DNA of 6,472 nucleotides from an uncultured Lachnospiraceae bacterium (GTDB lineage: Bacteria; Bacillota; Clostridia; Lachnospirales; Lachnospiraceae). The notes under the pieces were generated by a model. It made no database searches. It had not been told where the DNA came from and saw only the letters and a program-made list of their open reading frames with translations. The translations under genes were made by a program, and so were the position numbers. Positions 1 to 5,580 of the stretch are shown here, in pieces (positions within the stretch are counted from its first letter, which is position 1; the number at the start of each line of letters is the position of its first letter). The DNA is taken from contig CACZTA010000256.1 of NCBI GenBank assembly GCA_902783935.1, positions 1-6,472 on the forward strand. Reading direction: 5' to 3'.

Positions 1-293
1 CCTGCATTGGCATGGGCGAAATCAAGGCCGCCGAGTTCATTCACTACCTGCTGTACCATCGCTTCGACCTGCTCTTTGTCAGTACAGTCGCACTTGATTG
101 CAATCGTCTTGCGTCCCGTCGCTTCAGCGATTTCCGCCGCCGTCTTCTTAGCCTCTTCGATGTCGAGGTCTACAATTGCCACATCTGCGCCGGCTTCTGC
201 AAACCCGAATGCCGTGCATTTGCCGATTCCTCTCGCTGCTCCGGTGACAAATCCCTTCTTACCATCCAGTCTCATGCTCTCGATGATTCCCAT
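1..293 (-). CDS. Short-chain dehydrogenase/reductase (SDR), N-terminal part, cut by window edge
   Basis: Only the first 97 codons are present; the gene continues past the left edge. The start is the ATG at 291-293, chosen because a good ribosome site (GGAGG, 301-305) lies 7 bases upstream. The visible part is a Rossmann fold: TGAARGIG at residues 17-24 is the glycine-rich dinucleotide-binding motif of classical SDRs. VDLD near residues 41-44 ends the second beta strand, and an acidic residue there (D42) usually means NAD(H) rather than NADP(H). The window ends in the Asn-Ala-Gly motif (N96, A97, then the first two bases of a Gly codon) that follows the fourth strand. The catalytic Ser-Tyr-Lys lies outside the window, so the substrate cannot be inferred; family members oxidise or reduce sugars, polyols, steroids or acyl intermediates. 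It appears to have its own promoter, so it is probably separate from the tRNA upstream. Family assignment is firm; the specific function is unknown. Confidence 0.9.
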   Translation of the reverse strand, partial: MGIIESMRLDGKKGFVTGAARGIGKCTAFGFAEAGADVAIVDLDIEEAKKTAAEIAEATGRKTIAIKCDCTDKEQVEAMVQQVVNELGGLDFAHANA

Positions 294-359
294 ACTTTTA
301 CCTCCGTGAACTCATTTGAATAAATTATTGTGTTAAATCATTTATCAAATTGTAATTAT

Positions 360-388
360 AATATACCTTTATCATCCCGATTCGTCAA
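360..388 (-). promoter_or_regulatory. Sigma-A-type promoter for the SDR gene
   Basis: On the minus strand, TTGACG (383-388) and TATATT (360-365) are separated by exactly 17 bases. A second possible -10, TATAAT, lies at 355-360 but would need a 22-base spacer. Start of transcription would be near 353, giving a leader of about 60 bases before the SDR ATG. Inferred from sequence only. Confidence 0.65.
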
Positions 389-400
389 TAGGTAGTTATC

Positions 401-420
401 TACAAAAGAAGCTTTTTGTA
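401..420. repeat. Inverted repeat upstream of the SDR promoter (candidate operator)
   Basis: TACAAAA (401-407) and TTTTGTA (414-420) form 7-base arms around a 6-base centre. The element lies just upstream of the -35 box of the SDR promoter, where an activator or repressor dimer might bind. The stretch is AT-rich, so chance is a real alternative. No regulator family can be named. Confidence 0.3.
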
Positions 421-438
421 TTTGTATATATTCACAAC

Positions 439-503
439 AAAAAACGGCCCCCGGGACAATGTCATTTAGATAATAAACATTGCCTCCGGGGGCCGTTTTT
501 TTT
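439..503. terminator. Long bidirectional intrinsic terminator
   Basis: CGGCCCCCGG (445-454) pairs perfectly with CCGGGGGCCG (486-495). The stem continues inward, after a small internal loop, with CAATGT (457-462) against ACATTG (477-482), and the loop is AT-rich. It is flanked by A6 (439-444) and T8 (496-503), so RNA from either strand has a GC stem followed by a U run. On the minus strand it lies behind the tRNA's own terminator as a second stop before the SDR promoter. No plus-strand gene that would need it is visible. Confidence 0.85.
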
Positions 504-549
504 ACTTTTGACAGATGGCTGCTGCCCGCGCGATCAGATATCTCGATTG

Positions 550-583
550 AAAAAAAGACAGCCACCGCAAAAGGTGACTGCCT
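550..583 (-). terminator. Intrinsic terminator of the tRNA-Arg unit
   Basis: On the minus strand an 11-bp stem (573-583 with 556-566, including two G-U pairs) closes a 6-base loop and is followed by a U run from A7 at 550-556. It begins about 6 bases after the tRNA 3' end, the usual place for a tRNA terminator. Confidence 0.85.
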
Positions 584-589
584 GTTTTC

Positions 590-663
590 CGTGAGAGACA
601 AGATTCGAACTCGCGACCTTCTGGTCCGTAGCCAGACGCTCTATCCAGCTGAGCTACTCTCAC
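590..663 (-). tRNA. tRNA-Arg, anticodon ACG
   Basis: The minus strand folds into a complete cloverleaf. The 7-bp acceptor stem is GTGAGAG/CTCTCAC (657-663 with 591-597), with discriminator G at 590. The D stem is GCTC/GAGC, the anticodon stem TCTGG/CCAGA, and the T stem GCGAG/CTTGT with G-U pairs around the standard TTCGAAT loop. The anticodon loop CTACGGA reads ACG, which decodes CGU as arginine; in bacteria the first A is normally converted to inosine by TadA so that CGC and CGA are read too. The 3' CCA is not encoded, so it must be added by the nucleotidyltransferase. The gene is a single-tRNA unit with its own promoter and terminator. Confidence 0.97.
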
Positions 664-666
664 ACT

Positions 667-694
667 CGGTATAAATACCGTGCTGTTCAACAGC
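667..694 (-). repeat. Two adjacent perfect palindromes forming the tRNA leader
   Basis: CGGTAT-AA-ATACCG (667-680) and GCTGTT-C-AACAGC (682-694) sit side by side between the tRNA promoter and the mature tRNA 5' end at 663. With transcription predicted to start near 695, they make up almost the whole precursor leader. Each could be a small RNA hairpin that shapes RNase P or other processing, or a DNA-binding site. The pattern is seen directly; the role is unknown. Confidence 0.5.
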
Positions 695-701
695 AAATAA
701 T

Positions 702-730
702 ATAATAATGCAAAACCCGTCTGTTGTCAA
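702..730 (-). promoter_or_regulatory. Strong sigma-A promoter of tRNA-Arg
   Basis: On the minus strand, a consensus TTGACA (725-730) is followed after 17 bases by TATTAT (702-707). Transcription would start near 695. The -35 box lies in the loop of an imperfect hairpin (712-738) that could act as a weak terminator for the exporter gene ending at 758. Confidence 0.8.
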
Positions 731-757
731 CAGGTTTTCTGATCTCCGGCAGCAGTT

Positions 758-1609
758 TCAGAAAGCCTGCAGCAGAATCCCCGCAGCTGCAGCAATCAGG
801 AGAAGCAGCGCCACGATCCGGATATTCTCTTTCGCATTTCTGTTCACACGAAAGAGCACAATCAGCCCGAGGCCTGCTGCCGAACAGAGCCCCGCAACCG
901 CAGAGCCGAAACTGATGACACCGTCCAGGTAGAGCTGTGTCAGGATGACGGACGCGGCGCAGTTGGGGATCAGTCCGATAAACGCCGCCAGCACCGGCTG
1001 GAAAGCCGTATCCGCAAGCATAAGCGAAGACAGCTTATCAAGGCCGATCCCTTCAAGAAGCAGATTCAGGATCAGCGTCATGATGAACAGAAACAGCAGC
1101 ACTTCCCCTGTGTGATGGAGCGCCGGTTTCAGAATTCCGCCTTCTTCTTCATGACAGCCGCAGTTCCTGCAAAGATCTCCGATCTCTTTTTCCCTGCGGG
1201 GATTTTTCCGCTTCCACATCTTTTCCGCGACAAGCACCAGATATCCGGCCGTGATGCCGATGATGATTTTTGTCACCACCAGGCGCAGTACATCCGGAAA
1301 ATGCCCTGCATCCGAGAGGAGGATAACGATTGCCTCATCAGACGTGGAAAGATACACGGACATAAGCGTTCCCAGTGTGATCACGCCTCCGGCATAGAAC
1401 TCGGAAGCCATGATCGAAAACCCGCACTGCGGGACGCAGCCGAGCACGGATCCGGCGAGAGGCCCCCAGTTTCCGGCCTTTGCGAGCGCTGTATTCATTT
1501 TTTCCAATGTGCGGTGCTCGAGTGCCTCCAGAAGAAGAAATGCCGTAAAAAGAAAAGGCAGGTCCTTCAGGCAGTCAAGCACGGCATCCAGAAAAACATC
1601 TGCGACCAT
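758..1609 (-). CDS. ArsP_2-type polytopic metal exporter ('putative manganese transporter')
   Basis: This 283-residue, strongly hydrophobic inner-membrane protein matches what I know of the putative 10-TM heavy-metal/arsenic efflux family, often named putative manganese transporter. It shows the family's internal duplication: GCVPQCGFS (57-65) in the first half is echoed by GLIPNCAAS (212-220) in the second. Each has a Pro-x-Cys core inside a membrane segment, a likely ion path. STSDEA (88-93) is another family signature. A central polar loop (about 131-166) carries CRNCGCHEEEG (147-157), a Cys/His/Glu cluster that could bind metal on the cytoplasmic side. The start ATG has GGAG at 1614-1617, spaced only 4 bases, which is a little tight. 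The 5' leader holds a promoter followed by a terminator-like hairpin. The family call is good; the ion exported (Mn, another divalent metal or an arsenic species) is not decided by sequence. Confidence 0.8.
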   Translation of the reverse strand: MVADVFLDAVLDCLKDLPFLFTAFLLLEALEHRTLEKMNTALAKAGNWGPLAGSVLGCVPQCGFSIMASEFYAGGVITLGTLMSVYLSTSDEAIVILLSDAGHFPDVLRLVVTKIIIGITAGYLVLVAEKMWKRKNPRREKEIGDLCRNCGCHEEEGGILKPALHHTGEVLLFLFIMTLILNLLLEGIGLDKLSSLMLADTAFQPVLAAFIGLIPNCAASVILTQLYLDGVISFGSAVAGLCSAAGLGLIVLFRVNRNAKENIRIVALLLLIAAAAGILLQAF

Positions 1610-1648
1610 ATAGCTCCGTCCGTTTCCGTAATCCTCAGGAATCCCGAT

Positions 1649-1684
1649 AAAAAGACTGTCATCCCTCTTATACGGATGACAGCC
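1649..1684 (-). terminator. Intrinsic terminator after ptsI, inside the exporter leader (possible attenuator)
   Basis: On the minus strand an 11-bp stem (1674-1684 with 1654-1664, one G-U pair), a 9-base loop and U5 (1649-1653) form a classic terminator. It lies about 74 bases after the ptsI stop and can end that transcript. It is also downstream of a strong promoter at 1702-1730, so RNA made for the exporter must pass through it. Confidence 0.8.
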
Positions 1685-1701
1685 TTCTTGTTACCTTATC
1701 C

Positions 1702-1730
1702 TTTATACAATTGATTCATCCGTCTGTCAA
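1702..1730 (-). promoter_or_regulatory. Strong sigma-A promoter between ptsI and the exporter
   Basis: On the minus strand, a consensus TTGACA (1725-1730) and TATAAA (1702-1707) are 17 bases apart. Transcription would start near 1695, giving an ~85-base leader that includes the hairpin at 1654-1684. I see no comparable promoter between that hairpin and the exporter ATG. Confidence 0.7.
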
Positions 1731-1757
1731 GACCGGATGCGTGCTTCATGCGCCCGC

Positions 1758-3368
1758 TCAGTCCATCTCGCGGATGATCTTGCGGCACGGCAGGATGGAT
1801 CCCGGACTCATGGACAGCTCATCGATGCCCATCTTGACAAAGGTCTCCGTCAGTTCCGGATCTGCGCCGAGCTCGCCGCAGATGCCGACCCATGTGTTAT
1901 GCCTGTGGCCTGCTTCGATCGTCATCTGGATCGCGCGGAGCACCGCCGGATGATGGGCGTTGAAGAAGCGCTCGAGCTTCTGGTTCTGGCGGTCAAGCGC
2001 GCAGGTATACTGCGTCAGGTCGTTCGTACCGATGCTGAAGAAATCAACGAGTTTCGCCAGATCATCAGCGATCAGGACCGCTGCCGGCGTCTCAATCATG
2101 ATGCCGAGCGGGACATCCTTAAATGCAATTCCCTCGGCCTTCAGTTCAGCCTTCACAACTTCACAGATCGCTTTCGCCTGCTCAACTTCCCATACGGATG
2201 TGATCATCGGGAACATGATCATGATATTGCCGTATGCGGAAGCCCTGTAGAGCGCACGGAGCTGCGTCTTGAAAATGTCCTCTCTCGTGAGACAGATGCG
2301 GATCGCGCGGTAGCCGAGCGCAGGATTTTCTTCCTTATCAAGATTGAAGTAATCAATCTGCTTGTCTGCGCCGATATCCAGCGTACGGACGACGACTTCC
2401 TTGCCGGCGAGCATCTCGGCAACCGTCCTGTATGCCTTGAACTGCTCTTCTTCTGTCGGATAATCACTGCTCTGCAGATACAGGAACTCCGAGCGGAACA
2501 GACCGACGCCCTGCGCATCATTATCCTTCACAAAGTTCAGGTCGCCGATGCCGCCGATATTTGCGTAGAGCTTGACCTTGCGGCCGGACTTCGTCACGGT
2601 ATCTTTTCCTTTTAATTCTCTTAAAAGGGCCGCTTTTTCTTCTTCCGCTGCTCTCAGCTTCTTGTATTTCGCAAGCGTTTCCTCATCCGGATCGACATAG
2701 ATGGTTCCCTTGAATCCGTCGACGATGCCCATTCTGCCCGCCGCTTCCTTCGGAACCGGTGTCTGGCAGAGAGCCGGGATGTTCATGGTTCTGGCCAGAA
2801 TCGCCGTATGTGAATTTGTTGAGCCTTCTCTCGTGACGAATGCAAGGACCATCTTCTTGTCCAGCTGTACCGTCTCTGACGGAGCGAGGTCGTCAGCTAC
2901 AAGAATGACTTCTTCCGTGAACTTGTTGGCATCACCACCGCCGCCGTTCATGTCGCGGATCACACGGTCAGCCACGTCCTTCACGTCTGTCTGGCGGGCC
3001 TGCATATAAGGATTGTCATCCATCGCAGCCAGCATTTCCGCTGTGTTATCTCCGGTCTGGGCAACAGCAAATTCCGCATTGACGCTCTGTTCACGGATAA
3101 TATTCTCTACAGAGTCATCAAAATCGTCCAGGAACATGGCGTGAACTTCAAAGATCTCAGCCTGTGCCTCGCCGACTTCTTTTTCAGCTTTATCTCTCAG
3201 CTCAAGGATCTCGGCCTGTGCCTGTTCCTTCGCTGCATGATATCTTGCGATTTCAGCCTCCACATCATCTACATGTACTCTGCGGACGATGGCTTCTGCC
3301 TTCTGCATTTCCGCGATTTTACCGATTGCCACTCCTTTAAATGATGCCTTGCCGCTATAGACTTCCAT
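1758..3368 (-). CDS. ptsI: PTS enzyme I (phosphoenolpyruvate-protein phosphotransferase)
   Basis: Cytoplasmic enzyme I takes phosphate from phosphoenolpyruvate onto a histidine and passes it to HPr, the first step for all PTS sugars. The 536-residue product has the family's order. The N-terminal HPr-binding/phosphohistidine region runs to about residue 220, with NSHTAILAR placing the active histidine at H187. The PEP-binding barrel follows, with GVGLFRSEFLYL (287-298, phosphate-binding Arg292), IETPAA (425-430), FSIGTNDLTQYT (444-455) and GICGELGAD (495-503, catalytic C497). The start ATG has a strong site, AAAGGAGA at 3375-3382. It is shorter than the ~575 residues of E. coli enzyme I because it stops soon after ELSMSPGSI and lacks the last C-terminal helices; I believe clostridial versions are often this short. 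It lies 82 bases behind a sugar permease, probably in the same operon. No ptsH is visible. An intrinsic terminator follows at 1649-1684. Confidence 0.97.
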   Translation of the reverse strand: MEVYSGKASFKGVAIGKIAEMQKAEAIVRRVHVDDVEAEIARYHAAKEQAQAEILELRDKAEKEVGEAQAEIFEVHAMFLDDFDDSVENIIREQSVNAEFAVAQTGDNTAEMLAAMDDNPYMQARQTDVKDVADRVIRDMNGGGGDANKFTEEVILVADDLAPSETVQLDKKMVLAFVTREGSTNSHTAILARTMNIPALCQTPVPKEAAGRMGIVDGFKGTIYVDPDEETLAKYKKLRAAEEEKAALLRELKGKDTVTKSGRKVKLYANIGGIGDLNFVKDNDAQGVGLFRSEFLYLQSSDYPTEEEQFKAYRTVAEMLAGKEVVVRTLDIGADKQIDYFNLDKEENPALGYRAIRICLTREDIFKTQLRALYRASAYGNIMIMFPMITSVWEVEQAKAICEVVKAELKAEGIAFKDVPLGIMIETPAAVLIADDLAKLVDFFSIGTNDLTQYTCALDRQNQKLERFFNAHHPAVLRAIQMTIEAGHRHNTWVGICGELGADPELTETFVKMGIDELSMSPGSILPCRKIIREMD

Positions 3369-3405
3369 TCTGTCTCTCCTTTCCGTGTTTCCGTTTCTTT
3401 TATAG

Positions 3406-3427
3406 CCCCCGCCCCGGAGGGCGGGGG
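3406..3427 (-). other. GC-only hairpin between the PTS permease and ptsI
   Basis: CCCCCGCCC (3406-3414) and GGGCGGGGG (3419-3427) make a perfect 9-bp all-GC stem with a 4-base loop, starting about 23 bases after the permease stop. Neither strand has a U run next to it, so it is unlikely to be a full intrinsic terminator. It may protect the upstream mRNA from 3' exonucleases or cause partial termination, setting different levels for the two genes. Confidence 0.6.
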
Positions 3428-3450
3428 ATTAATTCAGTGTAACGGCCCTC

Positions 3451-5361
3451 TTACAGGCTGACTGTGAAATTGTCCATGTCTTCTGCATTTGTCAGAAGGA
3501 CAACGACCATATCCGGATGGCCCGCTGCTGCAATCTTCTTTCTGTCGAAATGCAGAAGCTTGTCACCCTTCTTTACCTCATCGCCTTCCTTGACATAAGG
3601 CGTGAAGCCGTCGCCCTGCATCGCCACCGTGTCAACACCGACGTGGATCAGGAGTTCCATGTCGCCGGCACCGGAAATACCGATCGCATGCTTTGATTCA
3701 GCTACGGTAGAAATCGTTCCGTCAAACGGGGCATAGACATACTCATCTGACGGCTCAATGCCGACACCGTCTCCGAGAACGCCGGATGCAAACGTCTCAT
3801 CCGGAATGCTCTCGCGGCCGACGACTTTACCGGCAGTCGGAGCAAGAATCTCGCCTGCATCGCAGCTCATGATCACCTTGTCGGGCACTGCTGCTGCAGG
3901 TGCTGCCGAAGCGGAAGCTGCTGCCGGGGCAGGCTTGACCTCTTCCTTCCAGATTACATTGGTGACGACAAATGCCACACCGCCGGAGATTGCCAGCAGA
4001 ATGGTATAGACGAGCGGGTTGTTGATTGTCAGATAGCCCGGAATGCCGGTCACGCCGTAGGACGAAGCGCCGAGGCCTGTCAGCGCACCGAAGATCGCGC
4101 CTGCAGCGCCGCCGATCATACCTGCAATAAAGGGCTTGAAGAAGCGCATGTTAATACCGAAGATTGCCGGTTCCGTGATACCAAGCGCCGCAGAAAGAGA
4201 AGACGGAAGCGCGACAGCCTTTGTCTTGCCGTTTGCTGTCTTGATCGCGACCGCAAGGCAGGCGCCGAACTGCGCGAAGTTCGCTGCCGAGGCGATCGGC
4301 ATCCAGATGTTCAGGTTGTTGAATTCAGCCGAAGACAGCATGCCTGCTTCGATGACGTTGTACATGTGATGCAGACCCATGACAACCGTCCAGGGATAAA
4401 TCGCGCCCATCGCGCACGCGCCGACGGGGTTCTTGACCAGGACCTTGGCGCCCTGAAGAACGATATTTTCAAGACCGGAGAAGATCGGTCCGATCACGAT
4501 AAACGTGAAAAGGGCGGTACAGAATACCGTAGTCAGCGGGGTAACGAAGAGGTCGATCATTTCCGGTACATGCTCATGCAGCCATTTCTCCAGCTTGCTC
4601 ATGAAGAGAACGGCAATCATGACAGGTATGACGTGCCCCTGATAGCCGACCCGGGATATCGAGGCCAGCGTATAATTGCCGATTTTTATATTACCGAAGA
4701 GATTCCATGTCGGGATGACGCCCGTGTCAATTCCGAAGAAGCTGTTGATCGCGTCCGGTGAGCCTGCATTCCAGGCATTCAGGAGTCCGGAGTGAATCAT
4801 CATGAGACCGACGACGGCGCCGAGGAAAATATTCCCGCCGAAGACACGCGCCGCCGAGACTGCCACGATAACGGGCAGGTAAGCGAACGCCGTATTGGCA
4901 ACCATATCAAGGAAGCCGTACCACGGTGTTGCACTGAAGCCCGGAACCGCTTTACCGAGAGCTTCCACGAGACCCATCATAAGACCGGAAGCCACGATCG
5001 CCGGAAGGATCGGGACGAAAACATCGCCGATGGGCTTAAGAAGCTGTTTCCAGAGCGGCTGTTTCGCCGCCGCGGCTGCCTTGACGTCATCCTTTGTCGC
5101 AGCAGTCATGCCGGTAATGTCAAGGAATTCATCATACACCTTGTTGACCGTGCCGGTTCCGATAATCAGCTGCAGCTGGCCATTGGACTCAAACATACCC
5201 TTGACACCGTCCACATTGTCAAGATAGTCCTTGTCAACCTTACTGTTGTCCTTGATGACAAGGCGAAGTCTTGTTGCGCAGTGTGCAGCCTGTGCCACGT
5301 TCTCCCGACCGCCGATATGATCGACGATCTCCTGGGCACACTTTCGATAATCAAGTGCCAT
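3451..5361 (-). CDS. PTS sugar permease, fused IIB-IIC-IIA, Glc/sucrose family
   Basis: This membrane permease imports a sugar and phosphorylates it with phosphate from HPr. Three domains are fused in 636 residues. IIB (1-85) has AAHCATRLRL, making C28 the phosphocysteine. An Ala-rich linker leads to the hydrophobic IIC transport domain (about 105-471), with GITEPAIFGI (394-403) as its signature. An Ala/Pro hinge (476-493) joins the C-terminal IIA domain, where LLIHVGVDTV gives the phosphohistidine H573 and SKHAIGI the second conserved histidine, H558. The IIB start and the IIC text most resemble sucrose-specific transporters (ScrA-like), but trehalose and beta-glucoside permeases are close relatives. 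No sucrose-6-phosphate hydrolase or fructokinase is in the window to confirm the substrate. The start ATG has AAGGGAG about 7 bases upstream. A strong promoter with a cre site precedes it and ptsI follows. The class is certain; sucrose is a probable substrate only. Confidence 0.93.
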   Translation of the reverse strand: MALDYRKCAQEIVDHIGGRENVAQAAHCATRLRLVIKDNSKVDKDYLDNVDGVKGMFESNGQLQLIIGTGTVNKVYDEFLDITGMTAATKDDVKAAAAAKQPLWKQLLKPIGDVFVPILPAIVASGLMMGLVEALGKAVPGFSATPWYGFLDMVANTAFAYLPVIVAVSAARVFGGNIFLGAVVGLMMIHSGLLNAWNAGSPDAINSFFGIDTGVIPTWNLFGNIKIGNYTLASISRVGYQGHVIPVMIAVLFMSKLEKWLHEHVPEMIDLFVTPLTTVFCTALFTFIVIGPIFSGLENIVLQGAKVLVKNPVGACAMGAIYPWTVVMGLHHMYNVIEAGMLSSAEFNNLNIWMPIASAANFAQFGACLAVAIKTANGKTKAVALPSSLSAALGITEPAIFGINMRFFKPFIAGMIGGAAGAIFGALTGLGASSYGVTGIPGYLTINNPLVYTILLAISGGVAFVVTNVIWKEEVKPAPAAASASAAPAAAVPDKVIMSCDAGEILAPTAGKVVGRESIPDETFASGVLGDGVGIEPSDEYVYAPFDGTISTVAESKHAIGISGAGDMELLIHVGVDTVAMQGDGFTPYVKEGDEVKKGDKLLHFDRKKIAAAGHPDMVVVLLTNAEDMDNFTVSL

Positions 5362-5408
5362 AGAGTTGCTCCCTTCATGTAAGTAATAAAATGGTTTATA
5401 TGTTCCCC

Positions 5409-5427
5409 GGTCCGCATAAAGCGGACC
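5409..5427 (-). other. Leader hairpin before the PTS permease
   Basis: GGTCCGC (5409-5415) and GCGGACC (5421-5427) form a perfect 7-bp stem with a 5-base loop in the 5' leader, about 48 bases before the permease start. There is no U run after it on the minus strand, so it is not a simple terminator. It may stabilise the mRNA 5' end or bind a regulator. Confidence 0.5.
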
Positions 5428-5445
5428 TGAAAAAACGATTTAAAA
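5428..5445. promoter_or_regulatory. Possible second LacI-family operator in the PTS leader
   Basis: AAAACGATTT (5432-5441) has the AAAnCGnTTT half-symmetry typical of LacI-family operators and shares the core AAAACGATT with the cre site upstream. The surrounding bases resemble a cre with one extra A, so CcpA itself would fit poorly. A sugar-specific repressor such as a ScrR type is possible. Its centre is 51 bp from the cre centre, close to five helical turns. Confidence 0.35.
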
Positions 5446-5480
5446 TGCCTGCAGAGGCGGATAACACCCAAAAAATGAGT

Positions 5481-5495
5481 TGTAATCGTTTTCAT
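5481..5495 (-). promoter_or_regulatory. CcpA catabolite-responsive element (cre)
   Basis: Read on the minus strand, ATGAAAACGATTACA matches the Bacillota cre consensus WTGNAANCGNWNNCW at every fixed position. It covers the predicted transcription start (near 5494) and the first ~14 transcribed bases of the permease-ptsI unit. A cre in this position normally mediates repression by CcpA with HPr-Ser-P when glucose is abundant. Confidence 0.8.
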
Positions 5496-5500
5496 CCTCA

Positions 5501-5529
5501 ATTATACGCAGAAGCGCGCAGACTGTAAA
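5501..5529 (-). promoter_or_regulatory. Sigma-A promoter of the PTS permease-ptsI unit
   Basis: On the minus strand, TTTACA (5524-5529) and a perfect TATAAT (5501-5506) are 17 bases apart. Transcription would begin near 5494, giving a ~133-base leader with a cre, a possible second operator and a hairpin. The promoter lies in the 219-bp gap after the HAD phosphatase gene. Confidence 0.8.
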
Positions 5530-5580
5530 TTGATGGACCGTCTAACAATTCCGTATCGATTTTGTGACATTTTCCGACAG

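Noticed and set aside
356..601. 81-codon minus-strand open frame
   Set aside because: It runs through the tRNA 3' end, both terminators and the SDR promoter region, so it cannot be a normal gene.
1112..1714. 200-codon plus-strand open frame
   Set aside because: Antisense to the metal exporter and running through the promoter and terminator region; a low-complexity basic product without a domain.
1737..2615. 292-codon plus-strand open frame
   Set aside because: It lies wholly antisense to ptsI, whose protein motifs are unmistakable. Its product shows no recognisable domain and it has no promoter or ribosome site.
5430..5475. Resemblance to a ribonucleic antiterminator (RAT) of the LicT/SacY type in the PTS leader
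   Set aside because: Fragments such as GTGTTA and GCAGGCA are there, but spacing and flanks do not match the consensus, and no U-tailed terminator follows for it to control.
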